Shown here one piece after another: positions 25,222-33,674 of a stretch of DNA of 40,526 nucleotides. The stretch lies in contig JAQWQJ010000024.1 in assembly GCA_029244725.1 (NCBI GenBank), forward strand, positions 1-40,526, written 5' to 3'. A program made the position numbers and the translations under genes. This DNA is from Paracoccaceae bacterium. Its GTDB lineage: Bacteria; Pseudomonadota; Alphaproteobacteria; Rhodobacterales; Rhodobacteraceae. The notes beneath the pieces are model-generated. The model was not told where the DNA came from and made no database searches. It saw only the letters and a program-made list of their open reading frames with translations. Position 1 is the stretch's first letter. Every line of letters begins with the position of its first letter.

Positions 25222-25467
25222 ATGGTCGAAGTTAATCTCTGGTCTGGACTGCGCCATTTTACAGATGGCGCAGTTACGGTCGAGGTTGAGGCCAAAAATG
25301 TTGGCGAAGTCTTAGAGGGTCTCGTGAAGCTCCACCCCGAGTTGGGGGACATAATTGATGCAGGCGTATCTGTGGCCGTGGACGGCAAAGTTATCGCGAG
25401 CGGTCTAACTGAGAAAGTTAGGCCTGAAAGTGAAGTTTTTATAATTCAACAGCTTAAGGGTGGATAG
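25222..25467 (+). CDS. MoaD/ThiS-like ubiquitin-fold protein
   Basis: This 81-residue protein looks like a beta-grasp sulfur carrier. It has an N-terminal strand and helix, VDGKVI near the middle-to-end strand, then SEVFIIQQLKGG, ending exactly in Gly-Gly. MoaD and ThiS are activated at that diglycine by adenylation and loaded with sulfur. The gene starts one base after the molybdenum-subunit stop, so it is part of the same operon. It may be a dedicated sulfur donor for the cofactor or another product. It may also be a MoaD paralogue serving general molybdopterin synthesis, though no moaE, moeB or other mo-genes are nearby. The fold assignment is by pattern only. Confidence 0.75.
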   Translation: MVEVNLWSGLRHFTDGAVTVEVEAKNVGEVLEGLVKLHPELGDIIDAGVSVAVDGKVIASGLTEKVRPESEVFIIQQLKGG

Positions 25468-25618
25468 TTGAGGCTTGCAACGCACGAGCCTTTGATTTTG
25501 CCTCAAAAGGACGCCACGGAAGAAATTGAATAAGTGCTTGATTGTTACACTTTCAGGCGCATGAATAGAGTTTCGCGCCGGAAGAAATTTCGGTGGTTAG
25601 GTCTCTGGGAGGAACATC

Positions 25619-26653
25619 ATGACTCAACGTAGAACAATTCTTGGTTTGCTAGGCGCAAGTGCCATTGCGATTGCTGCTGCCGGACCATCACTGGCCGCAG
25701 ACTATAACTTGAAAATGCATGGCTTCCTGCCATTGCCTGCAACAATTCCCGGCAAAATCATCCAACCTTGGATCGACCAAGTCGAAGCAAACTCGAACGG
25801 TCGCATCGAGATTGATCACTTTGGCACAATGGCGCTGGGTGGCACCCCGCCTGAGCTTTTTGACCAAGCCGTTGATGGCATCACAGACATCTCGTGGACG
25901 GTGATTGGTTATACACCGGGCCGGTTCCCCTCGACCGAGGTGATGGAACTGCCGTTCATGGTTGACGATGCTCGTGCCGCTTCAAGCGCGTTGTGGAACC
26001 TAACCGAAAGCCAGTTGATGGACACCGAGTTTAAGGACGTCAAAGTGCTGGGCACGTGGGTTCACGGCCCGGGCATGTTCCACACAGCTGATCCGGTTGA
26101 GGTGCCGTCAGATCTTGAAGGCATGAAAATCCGCGGCGGATCGCGCATGGTAAACCAACTGCTTGAAGCAACGGGTGCTACTGGCGTCGGCATGCCGGTA
26201 CCTGCGTTACCAGAGGCATTGTCAAAAGGTGTGGTCGACGGCGCGACAATCCCGTGGGAGGTCACAGGCACCTTGAAAGTGCCTGAGCTTGTTGAAAACC
26301 ACACCGAATTCGACGGCTCGGCGCTATACGTTCTATCGTTTGTCATGTCGATGAACCTTGATGTTTGGAACAGCTTAGACGCAGAGGCTCAGGCGGTAAT
26401 CGACGCGGCCTCAGGCCACGATTTCTCGGTTTTTGCTGGTGGCACTCAGGAAGATGCAGACGCGCCAGCGCGTGCAATGGCCGAAGAGTTGGGCAACAAC
26501 ATTATTACTGTTTCCGAGGAAGACGCTGTTAAATGGCGTGAAGTCGTCAACCCGATCATCGACGGTTGGGTTGCTGAAATGGACGGTAAAGGCATTGATG
26601 GCCAAGGCTTGATCGATCAAGTCCAAGCGTCGATGGCAGCTTACGGCCAATAA
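25619..26653 (+). CDS. dctP: TRAP transporter substrate-binding protein (DctP type)
   Basis: This 344-residue periplasmic solute receptor has a signal peptide at about residues 1-27 (basic MTQRR, hydrophobic core, cleavage after SLA or AA). Its mature sequence fits the DctP family: LKMHGFLPLPATIPGKIIQPWIDQVEANSNGRIEIDHFGTMALGG. The family Arg that clamps a carboxylate should be in the MKIRGGSRMVNQLLEATG segment (R at about 171). Most members bind organic acids; the ligand is unknown. GGGAGGAACATC precedes the ATG, giving strong initiation. It is 151 bases downstream of the MoaD-like gene, so it may have its own promoter. A stable stem-loop follows at 26676-26703. Confidence 0.93.
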   Translation: MTQRRTILGLLGASAIAIAAAGPSLAADYNLKMHGFLPLPATIPGKIIQPWIDQVEANSNGRIEIDHFGTMALGGTPPELFDQAVDGITDISWTVIGYTPGRFPSTEVMELPFMVDDARAASSALWNLTESQLMDTEFKDVKVLGTWVHGPGMFHTADPVEVPSDLEGMKIRGGSRMVNQLLEATGATGVGMPVPALPEALSKGVVDGATIPWEVTGTLKVPELVENHTEFDGSALYVLSFVMSMNLDVWNSLDAEAQAVIDAASGHDFSVFAGGTQEDADAPARAMAEELGNNIITVSEEDAVKWREVVNPIIDGWVAEMDGKGIDGQGLIDQVQASMAAYGQ

Positions 26654-26675
26654 AAAAACTGATAAAGCGATGAAA

Positions 26676-26703
26676 AGGCCGCGGTGCGCAGGCGCCGCGG
26701 CCT
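26676..26703 (+). terminator. Intra-operon stem-loop after dctP
   Basis: A perfect 9-bp stem, AGGCCGCGG (26676-26684) with CCGCGGCCT (26695-26703), has a 10-base loop. No T run follows. It lies between the receptor gene and the two permease genes, where it could attenuate transcription or protect the dctP transcript. Either would give more binding protein than permease. Confidence 0.6.
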
Positions 26704-26731
26704 CATTATTTAAAAGCAAGCGTGGTCTGAA

Positions 26732-27310
26732 ATGCATCGCATATTTATGAACGTGTCTCGGTTTATGGCTGTTATCGGGGGCATCGTTTTGTCTGCCTTG
26801 ATCGTCATGATTTGCTTGTCCATTTTTGGGCGGACGCTGAACGGGATATTTCATTCAGACTTTATGCAGACTGCACTGCCGGCGTTCTCTGAAATGGCGC
26901 TTGCGGCCGGTGTTGGCCCGATAAAAGGTGATTTTGAACTGGTGGAAGCAGGGATAGCTTTTGCGATCTTCATGTTCTTGCCTTTGACGCAGATGACGGG
27001 CGGCCATGCCTTTGTCGACGTATTCACCAATTGGCTGCCTGCACGCGGGCAAAGGTTGCTGCGCGCGGTTGCCGAGGCGCTCTTTGCCGTCGCTTTAGTG
27101 ATCATCGCTGTGCAATTGTTCCAAGGCACGCTTAGCAAGCACAAAAGCGGTACCACCACGTTCTTACTAGAGTTCCCGATTTGGTGGGCTTATGCGCTAA
27201 GTTTGGTCGGCGCGGTGTCAGCGGCGGTCGTGGGTGTATATGTAGCGCTGATGCGGATCTATCAGTTGTTCACAGGCATTGGCGTGCTTCAAGATGAGGG
27301 CGCGGAATAA
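26732..27310 (+). CDS. dctQ: TRAP transporter small permease (DctQ type)
   Basis: This is a 192-residue membrane protein of the TRAP small-subunit family. It has four hydrophobic helices at about residues 10-32, 62-81, 103-128 and 143-168, the usual DctQ topology. The central FAIFMFLPLTQMTGGHAFVDVFTNWLP segment resembles the conserved loop between helices 2 and 3. FPIWWAYALSLVGA is typical of the last part. It starts 78 bases after dctP, past a stem-loop. Its stop codon shares one base with the start of the large-subunit gene. Confidence 0.9.
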   Translation: MHRIFMNVSRFMAVIGGIVLSALIVMICLSIFGRTLNGIFHSDFMQTALPAFSEMALAAGVGPIKGDFELVEAGIAFAIFMFLPLTQMTGGHAFVDVFTNWLPARGQRLLRAVAEALFAVALVIIAVQLFQGTLSKHKSGTTTFLLEFPIWWAYALSLVGAVSAAVVGVYVALMRIYQLFTGIGVLQDEGAE

Positions 27311-28812
27311 TGACCGATCTAATGATAGGCGTGCTGTCCTTTCCCGCGCTGCTTTTGCTGATATTCCTGAGAATACCGATTGGGCTGGCCATGTTCATGA
27401 CCGGATTTTGCGGTTTGTGGATGGTGCTAGGCAGTCCTGATGTTCCACTCGCGCGGTTAAAAAGCGAAGGCTTCACGACATTTTCAAACTACTCGCTGTC
27501 CATTGTGCCGATGTTCCTGTTGATGGGCCATTTTGCGACCTTGGGCGGGATGAGCCAAGCTTTGTTCAAAGCCGCCGAGGGCTGGCTCGGGCATCGCAAG
27601 GGTGGGGTGGCCATGGCTGCCGTGGGCGCCTGCGCAGGTTTTGGCGCGATCTGCGGGTCGTCGTTGGCGACAGCCGCCACCATGAGCCGCGTCGCGTTGC
27701 CTGAGATGAAACGCTACGGTTATGCAGGTGGATTTTCGACCGCGACTTTGGCGGCTGGCGGGACATTGGGCATTCTAATCCCGCCTTCCGTAGTGCTGGT
27801 GATATACGCCATCATAACTGAACAAAACATCGCCAAACTGTTCCTCGCGGCGTTTGTGCCGGGCATTCTGGCGGCGCTTGGCTATGTGATCGTTATTTCC
27901 ATCTACGTGCGGCTCTATCCGGAATCCGCCGGCACGCGAGAGCGCATCCCTTATAGAGAACGCATCAAGGACTTTATCGCTGTTTGGCCTGTATTGCTTG
28001 TCTTCGTGTACGTAGTCGGAGGCATCTACGGTGGCATTTTCACCCCAACTGAGGGCGCAGCTGTTGGCGCTTTGGGGACCGGGTTGATCGCATTTTTCAA
28101 CGGCGGATTAAGTTTCAAAACTCTGGGCGAAAGCTTTCATGTCACGGCCAAGTCCACCGCGATGATCTTCTTTATTGTTTTGGGCGCGGGCTTTTACAAT
28201 GGCTTCCTCGCGTTGACACAGGTGCCGCAAACGATAGCTGAGTGGGTTGTCAGCCAAGGGCTGAATGCATGGATCGTCTTGATATTGATCTTGATTTTCT
28301 ACTTATTGCTTGGCTGCTTGATGGATTCTTTGTCGATGATCCTATTGACGATTCCGATCTTCTTTCCGGTTGTCACTGCGTTGGATTTCAACCTGACCTC
28401 GCTTGCGGAGCTACAGGCGATGAAGGCGATGGCGGTGATCGACGGGGGAATATTGCCTGAGGCCGTGACCGGCGACATGCTGGCCAATATCAAAGCCGCG
28501 ATTGCCAATGGGGCAGAGCTGACCCGCGAGCAATTGCGCGCGTTGGATGTTCGCATGTCCAAAGGCATGGCCAACCGGATCGAGACCGAGCAAGTCGCGA
28601 TCTGGTTTGGCATTATCGTGCTGATCGTGGTCGAGGTGGGGCTGATCACGCCGCCCGTCGGGATGAACCTGTTCATCATCAACGCAATGGATCGGAAGAC
28701 GCCGATGGTTGAGACATATAAGGCCGTCATTCTATTCGTCGGATCCGATATTGTGCGCGTGGGTATCCTTGTCGCGTTTCCAGCGATTACCTTGTTTTTG
28801 CTGCCGATATAG
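27310..28812 (+). CDS. dctM: TRAP transporter large permease (DctM type) with an insert
   Basis: This 500-residue protein is the transport subunit of the TRAP system. It uses a sodium gradient to import solute delivered by DctP. Typical segments are FLRIPIGLAMFMTGF, ATAATMSRVALPEMKRYGY, LAAGGTLGILIPPSVVLVIYAIITEQNI, GAGFYNGFLALTQVP, LLGCLMDSLSMILLTIPIFFPVV and GLITPPVGMNLFIIN. It is about 60-70 residues longer than usual. The excess is a hydrophilic, helix-prone stretch at residues 361-430, just after FFPVVTALDF and before IWFGIIVLIVVEVGLITPPVG. It overlaps dctQ by one base. I infer a regulatory or docking loop for the insert; its function is unknown. Confidence 0.92.
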   Translation: MTDLMIGVLSFPALLLLIFLRIPIGLAMFMTGFCGLWMVLGSPDVPLARLKSEGFTTFSNYSLSIVPMFLLMGHFATLGGMSQALFKAAEGWLGHRKGGVAMAAVGACAGFGAICGSSLATAATMSRVALPEMKRYGYAGGFSTATLAAGGTLGILIPPSVVLVIYAIITEQNIAKLFLAAFVPGILAALGYVIVISIYVRLYPESAGTRERIPYRERIKDFIAVWPVLLVFVYVVGGIYGGIFTPTEGAAVGALGTGLIAFFNGGLSFKTLGESFHVTAKSTAMIFFIVLGAGFYNGFLALTQVPQTIAEWVVSQGLNAWIVLILILIFYLLLGCLMDSLSMILLTIPIFFPVVTALDFNLTSLAELQAMKAMAVIDGGILPEAVTGDMLANIKAAIANGAELTREQLRALDVRMSKGMANRIETEQVAIWFGIIVLIVVEVGLITPPVGMNLFIINAMDRKTPMVETYKAVILFVGSDIVRVGILVAFPAITLFLLPI

Positions 28813-28904
28813 AAGTGGTTTGGCGCGAAGCGTGTCTGTCGAGTGGTTCAACCCTAGACAATTCACCCCCCTTATGAGAAGGCTCCCCGCAACAGGAGAC
28901 TCTC

Positions 28905-30230
28905 ATGACGACCACCCGTTTTGCCCCTTCGCCTACTGGCTATATCCACGTTGGAAACCTGCGGACTGCGCTGTTTAATTACCTGATCACGCGTAAAGCT
29001 GGCGGGACATTTATTCTGCGCATCGACGATACCGATCCTGAACGTAGCAAAGAAGAATACGTTGATGCGATCAAGCAAGATTTGTCTTGGTTGGGTCTGG
29101 AGTGGGACAAGGTAGAGCGTCAGTCCGAGCGTCTGGATCGCTATGTCGATGCGGCCGACAAGCTGCGTGAGATGGGGCGGTTTTATGAGTGTTTCGAGAC
29201 GCCGGTAGAGCTTGATTTAAAGCGCAAGAAGCAACTGAACATGGGTAAGCCTCCGGTCTATGACCGTGGCATGCTGGCGCTGTCGGATGATGAAAAGGCC
29301 AAACTGCGCGCTGAACGTGGCAACGGACATTGGCGGTTCAAGCTCGATCAAGAACGGATTGAGTGGACGGATGGTATTCTTGGGGACATTTCGATTGATG
29401 CGGCCTCGGTTTCCGATCCTGTTCTGATCCGTGGTGACGGGCAGTTCCTATATACGCTGGCGTCTGTTGTGGATGACACGGATATGGGTGTTACCAATGT
29501 TGTGCGTGGCTCTGACCACGTGACAAACACAGCGACACAGATCCAAATGATCCGCGCGCTGGGTTTTGAACCCCCTGCGTTTGCGCATCACTCACTGCTG
29601 ACGGGCCCACAAGGCGAGGCTTTGTCGAAGCGATTGGGCACTTTGGCGTTACGAGACTTACGTGAGGCGGGCGTGCAACCGATGGCGTTGCTGAGCCACA
29701 TGGCACGGCTTGGGTCGTCTGATCCGTTTGAGATGCGCAGCACGATGGATGAGCTTGTTGAAGGTTTTGACGTAACGCGCTTTGGCTCGGCCCCGACGAA
29801 GTTTGACGTCGAGGACCTTTACCCGCTGACAGCGCGGTATTTGAATGGGCTTGAGTTGTCGGCGGTTAAGGACACGATTGCAGAAATCGGTGTGCCCGCG
29901 GAGTTGGCCGAGACGTTTTGGAGCGTCACGCGTGAAAATATCACGACTTTGAAGGACCTTGCCGGTTGGTGGGAACTGTTTCGCGACGGCGCCGAGCCGT
30001 TGATCGATGACGAGGACCGCGAGTTTATTGCGCAGGCCGTGGCGATGTTGCCTGAAGGACCATATTCCAAGGAAACTTGGAAGGCTTGGACCGCGGACGT
30101 GAAAGAGGCGACAGGTCGAAAGGGCAAAGGTTTGTTCATGCCGCTGCGCAAAGCGTTGACAGGCCAAGAACGCGGGCCGGACATGTCGGACGTGATGCCA
30201 CTGCTGCAAGTTATTCGCGCCAAGGGTTAA
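28905..30230 (+). CDS. gltX: Glutamate--tRNA ligase
   Basis: This 441-residue class I aminoacyl-tRNA synthetase charges tRNA-Glu, or tRNA-Gln before amidation. The HIGH-type motif is HVGN (15-18) in RFAPSPTGYIHVGNLRTALFNYL. The KMSKS-type motif is ALSKR (239-243). The anticodon-binding helical C-terminal domain follows. Many alphaproteobacteria have two GltX proteins; this is the shorter variant, and whether it is discriminating cannot be judged here. A CAGGAG about seven bases before ATG 28905 is the ribosome binding site. It stands alone after the TRAP operon with a 92-base gap and is followed by a terminator hairpin at 30260-30280. Confidence 0.96.
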   Translation: MTTTRFAPSPTGYIHVGNLRTALFNYLITRKAGGTFILRIDDTDPERSKEEYVDAIKQDLSWLGLEWDKVERQSERLDRYVDAADKLREMGRFYECFETPVELDLKRKKQLNMGKPPVYDRGMLALSDDEKAKLRAERGNGHWRFKLDQERIEWTDGILGDISIDAASVSDPVLIRGDGQFLYTLASVVDDTDMGVTNVVRGSDHVTNTATQIQMIRALGFEPPAFAHHSLLTGPQGEALSKRLGTLALRDLREAGVQPMALLSHMARLGSSDPFEMRSTMDELVEGFDVTRFGSAPTKFDVEDLYPLTARYLNGLELSAVKDTIAEIGVPAELAETFWSVTRENITTLKDLAGWWELFRDGAEPLIDDEDREFIAQAVAMLPEGPYSKETWKAWTADVKEATGRKGKGLFMPLRKALTGQERGPDMSDVMPLLQVIRAKG

Positions 30231-30259
30231 GAAATTCGCCCGGCTATCGCCGGTCGATC

Positions 30260-30280
30260 AAGGGGGCGCTGCCCCCTTTT
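30260..30280 (+). terminator. Rho-independent terminator of gltX
   Basis: An 8-bp stem, AAGGGGGC (30260-30267) with GCCCCCTT (30271-30278), has a 3-base GCT loop and ends in TTTT. It lies 30 bases after the gltX stop. The stem is symmetric enough to work in both directions for the convergent gene. Confidence 0.8.
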
Positions 30281-30300
30281 GCCCCATTCGGGTCAATTCA

Positions 30301-30330
30301 CCCCCGGGAATATTTACGGACAAAAGAAAT
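30301..30330 (+). repeat. Short conserved 3' element downstream of gltX
   Basis: CCCCCGGGAATATTT then ACGGACAAAAG follows the gltX terminator by about 20 bases. It matches the minus-strand element after apt (4051-4072) in the GAATATTT, GGACA and A-rich parts. A degenerate relative may follow the SulP gene at 8956-8979, also after a GGGGC/GCCCC hairpin. Confidence 0.5.
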
Positions 30331-30585
30331 TGGATGTAGCTTGGCCCCGCGCGGATGGTGCCGGGCGGGGTGCGCTGTATTTTGTGGTTAAAGTGGCGGG
30401 CCCGCCGATTGTTGGGGTTTCTGCCAATATCCCGGTTTTCACCGGTCACCTGTCGATATCTGTGGTGGTTGGTTGACCTTCGGCATCCTTGCTTTCGCTA
30501 GCTTGTCAGTCGTTGAAACCACGTTTGTGCATGCGAGGAATGTTTTGGGCCAGTCTTGTTAACAAGCCCTTGGCAGTGCGTACGG

Positions 30586-31149
30586 CTATGGGGCGATGAG
30601 GTGGCAGTCTAGGCGCTGCATTTGGTCTTCTAGAAGGGCGTTTTCACGCCGGGTCAGGATTTGAGTTCGCGGGTAGATCGGGTTTCGGCTGTCGTCGAGA
30701 ATAGGGGCGTCCCATCCGCTTGTGGTGTCGAAAAACGCTTTCACGCCGTCTTCGCCGAATTCGTTTAGGTAGCCCTGAACCACAGTGCCGAGATAGCTGA
30801 GAAGGATCGGGTGATCTTTTGTCGGGGCGTGGTGTTGGGTCGGGGCAATGGCGTAGATTGAGACCTCATGTGGTAGATTGTAATTGTGATCGACATGGCT
30901 AGAGGCTGGGACGCGATCATAGGCGTATTCACGTTCGTCAAGCGCCAGCCAGTCGCCGTTTGGGACTTCGGCCATCAAGCCATCGATCCGGCTGTCTGGG
31001 CAGGGAACAGCCGTTAAAAATGCGACTTGGCGGTGGCTTGTGTAGCGCCATGCACGGCGCCAGCCAACAGCAGTAGCATGGTGTGCGTTATCGTATTCAT
31101 GCGTCGCGCGGTTAACCAAACTGCCGTAGCCGAAGAAAAATGGGGTCAT
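30586..31149 (-). CDS. Gamma-glutamylcyclotransferase-like protein
   Basis: This is a 187-residue protein with the gamma-glutamylcyclotransferase (GGCT/AIG2-like) fold. The substrate-binding FFFGYGSLVN motif is at residues 4-13, followed by the WRRAWRYTS strand. The catalytic acid is probably the Glu in ALDEREYAYDR. Members release 5-oxoproline from gamma-glutamyl peptides, but many are uncharacterised. The frame is open to 31302, but ATG 31147-31149 starts right before the YGSL motif. It overlaps the ybbP stop by four bases (ATGA), so translation is probably coupled to the ABC transporter genes. The upstream extension only overlaps ybbP coding sequence. Confidence 0.82.
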   Translation of the reverse strand: MTPFFFGYGSLVNRATHEYDNAHHATAVGWRRAWRYTSHRQVAFLTAVPCPDSRIDGLMAEVPNGDWLALDEREYAYDRVPASSHVDHNYNLPHEVSIYAIAPTQHHAPTKDHPILLSYLGTVVQGYLNEFGEDGVKAFFDTTSGWDAPILDDSRNPIYPRTQILTRRENALLEDQMQRLDCHLIAP

Positions 31150-33674
31150 TGGCGGCCTCTTAGGGTGCGAGAGGGGCTGACGTTCAGACTGCGAGAGGCG
31201 AAGATGAGACCAGCTATGAGGGTTGAGCCGACGCCACCGATAACGATACCAAGCGCAGAAGGCCAATTGATTGCGTAGTTTAGATCGAAGACGAACGTAC
31301 ATACTCCCCAGCCTGCGGCGATGCCAAAGCCAAGTGCCACAAGTCCTGCGGATAGTCCCGTTATTGCGGATCGTTGGGCAAAGCTCGATAGGATTTGACG
31401 GCGGCTTGCACCGAGAGTTTTTAGAATGGCAGCTTCGTAACTGCGTGCGCGTTCGCCAGCGGCTATTGCACCGATTAGGACCAATAAACCGGTGAAGAGC
31501 GTAATGCCTGCACCGTAGCTGGTGGCCGCGGCGATGTTTTTCAGAATGCCGCCTGCGAGATCAATGGCATCGCGCACGCGGATCGCTGTGATGTTCGGGA
31601 AAGCGTTAGCGAGGTCGCGAAGGATGCGGGCCTCTTGGTTCTCGGCCGCATAGACAGTGGCGATATGGCTGTGTGGTGCGCCCTGAAGGGCCGTTGGGTT
31701 CATGCTTAGGATGAAGCCCATGCCAGCCGAGCGGAAATCAACGCTTCGGAAACTGGTGATCGTTGCTGTTACGTCGCGGCCCAATACGTTGATGGTCAAT
31801 GTGTCGCCAAGCGTGAGGCCCATTTCCTCGGCTTCTTGCGCACTAAAGCTGACCAGAGGCGCGCCTTTGTAATCCTCGGGCCACCATTCTCCGGCGGTCA
31901 GCGTCGCGTTGGTCGGTTTGTTGGCAGAATAGGTAAGACCGCGATCGCCTTGGATAACCCAGTGTTCGCCAGCAACTTCAGATGCAGGGCGATCGTTGAT
32001 TTGGGTTATGATGCCGCGCAGCATCGGGGCGGATTCGATTTTGGTGATCGCGTCGTCACCGTTCACGCGTTCTAGGAACTCAGGCATTTGTGAGGATTGG
32101 ATATCGACGAAAAAGTAGCTTGGCGCGATGTCTGGAAGCTGATCAGCGATTGCGCTGCGCATGTTACCGTCAACCTGCCCGATGGCAGCAAGAACAGACA
32201 GGCCAAGACCAATTGAGACCATCACGGACGTGGTTTCAGAGCCACCGCGATAGGTTGCGTTTAGGGCAGATCTAAGGGCGAGACGGCCTCGGGCAAGGTG
32301 GGAAAGGCGCTTGGCGAGTTGGCGGATGAACCATGCGGCGAGCGATAGGACAATCAGCGCGGCCAGTACGCCAGCAGCAGTCCAAAGCGTAAGGAAGATG
32401 TTGCCCGCGTAGAAAGCCGCCGTTGCGATGAGCAGCGCGATGAGGATTAGAATAGCGAATGAGAACCGCCACGGTGGCAAAAAGCGGCCCGCCGCAAGGG
32501 CATCGCGAAACAAGGCAGCGGCGCGGATGTCTCCGGTTTTTGCTAGCGGCCAGAGGGTGAAGATCAGCGCGGTGAGGGTGCCGTAGAGCGCGGCCTCGAT
32601 CAGTGGGGCGGCGTGGATCGTGAACACAGCGGGGATCGGCAGGACGTTTTCAAGCAGTGGAGCGATGGCCAGTGGCATGGCGGTACCAATGATCAGGCCC
32701 AGCGTGATACCAATCAAGCTGAGAGCCGCAATTTGCAGGAAATAGGTTTGAAAGATCGTCTTTTGATCTGCGCCGAGTGTGCGAAGGGTTGCGATGACGT
32801 CGGTTTTTCCTGCGAGGTAAGTCCGAACTGCGGCTGAGACACCGACACCTCCGACCGCTAATCCAGAAAGCCCGACAAGGATAAGGAACGCGCCAAGGCG
32901 TTCGACGAAGTAGGCAACACCCGGCGCACCTGCACGGGCGTCCTGCCAGCGAAGTCCGCTTTTGTAGAACGCGTCGAGGGCTTCGGTTTTGACCGCTTCA
33001 AGATCTGTGCCATCAGGGAAAGTTAGGCGGTATTTTGAGGAAAACAACGTGCCGGGCAGCAGCAGGCCAGAGCCTTCAAGAGCGTCTTTGTAGACGATAG
33101 TTCGTGGGCCTAGACCAAAACTGCCGCCGCCATTGTCAGGTTCACGCAAAAGGAATGCTGAAAAGCGGAAAGTCTTATCGCCAAGGCGGATTTCGTCGCC
33201 GGGAGAAAGGCCAAGCCGATCCGCCAACACGCGCTCCATGACTGTTCCGGGGATACCGCCGGATGTGGCAAGTGCTTGGGCCAGCGGAATGTCAGGGGAC
33301 AGTTCAACCGATCCGACCAGCGGATAGGCCGTGTCTATGGCTTTGATCTGGGTGAGGCCGCGCTCAAGCTCTCCGTCGCGGTAGACGACGACCAAAGAGC
33401 GGAAATCGGCGATCTCAGAGATATTGGTGGCTGTGTCCTGCATCCACGCCATTTCACGGTCGAACGCGAAGCGGTAAGTAAATTCGATTTCTGCATCACC
33501 GCCTAACAAAGCGGCACCTTCGTTTTGCAGGCCGGTTTCAATGGAACTACGGACCGTTCCAATGGCGGCTATGGCCGCGACACCGAAGGTTAGGCAAGCA
33601 AGGAAGACGCGAAAGCCCTTTAGACCCCCGCGCAATTCGCGGCGCGCGAACTTGGCGGCGGTATGTAGGCTCAT
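31146..33674 (-). CDS. ybbP: ABC transporter permease, FtsX-like (YbbP type)
   Basis: This 842-residue inner-membrane protein has an N-terminal helix (about 20-42), a large periplasmic domain, and FtsX-type membrane blocks near 260-400 and 720-830. A central pair of helices (about 400-450) separates two periplasmic domains. This duplicated MacB/FtsX arrangement is that of YbbP. Such proteins do not import; with YbbA they are thought to extract or transfer lipophilic or envelope substrates. ATG 33672-33674 overlaps the ybbA stop by four bases. The ybbA-ybbP pair divergent from tesA matches the E. coli arrangement. Confidence 0.9.
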   Translation of the reverse strand: MSLHTAAKFARRELRGGLKGFRVFLACLTFGVAAIAAIGTVRSSIETGLQNEGAALLGGDAEIEFTYRFAFDREMAWMQDTATNISEIADFRSLVVVYRDGELERGLTQIKAIDTAYPLVGSVELSPDIPLAQALATSGGIPGTVMERVLADRLGLSPGDEIRLGDKTFRFSAFLLREPDNGGGSFGLGPRTIVYKDALEGSGLLLPGTLFSSKYRLTFPDGTDLEAVKTEALDAFYKSGLRWQDARAGAPGVAYFVERLGAFLILVGLSGLAVGGVGVSAAVRTYLAGKTDVIATLRTLGADQKTIFQTYFLQIAALSLIGITLGLIIGTAMPLAIAPLLENVLPIPAVFTIHAAPLIEAALYGTLTALIFTLWPLAKTGDIRAAALFRDALAAGRFLPPWRFSFAILILIALLIATAAFYAGNIFLTLWTAAGVLAALIVLSLAAWFIRQLAKRLSHLARGRLALRSALNATYRGGSETTSVMVSIGLGLSVLAAIGQVDGNMRSAIADQLPDIAPSYFFVDIQSSQMPEFLERVNGDDAITKIESAPMLRGIITQINDRPASEVAGEHWVIQGDRGLTYSANKPTNATLTAGEWWPEDYKGAPLVSFSAQEAEEMGLTLGDTLTINVLGRDVTATITSFRSVDFRSAGMGFILSMNPTALQGAPHSHIATVYAAENQEARILRDLANAFPNITAIRVRDAIDLAGGILKNIAAATSYGAGITLFTGLLVLIGAIAAGERARSYEAAILKTLGASRRQILSSFAQRSAITGLSAGLVALGFGIAAGWGVCTFVFDLNYAINWPSALGIVIGGVGSTLIAGLIFASRSLNVSPSRTLRGRQ

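Larger units (their letters stand above)
30231..30585. other. Intergenic region between gltX and the cyclotransferase-like gene
   Basis: This 355-base gap lies between convergent genes. It holds the gltX terminator hairpin (30260-30280) and then the conserved CCCCCGGGAATATTT element (30301-30330). The rest (about 30335-30585) shows nothing I can identify. Short frames cross it but have no family resemblance. Confidence 0.5.

Noticed and set aside
31150-31302. 51-residue N-terminal extension of the cyclotransferase-like gene
   Set aside because: It lies wholly within ybbP coding sequence. The family motif YGSL starts right after ATG 31147-31149, which makes a four-base overlap with the ybbP stop.
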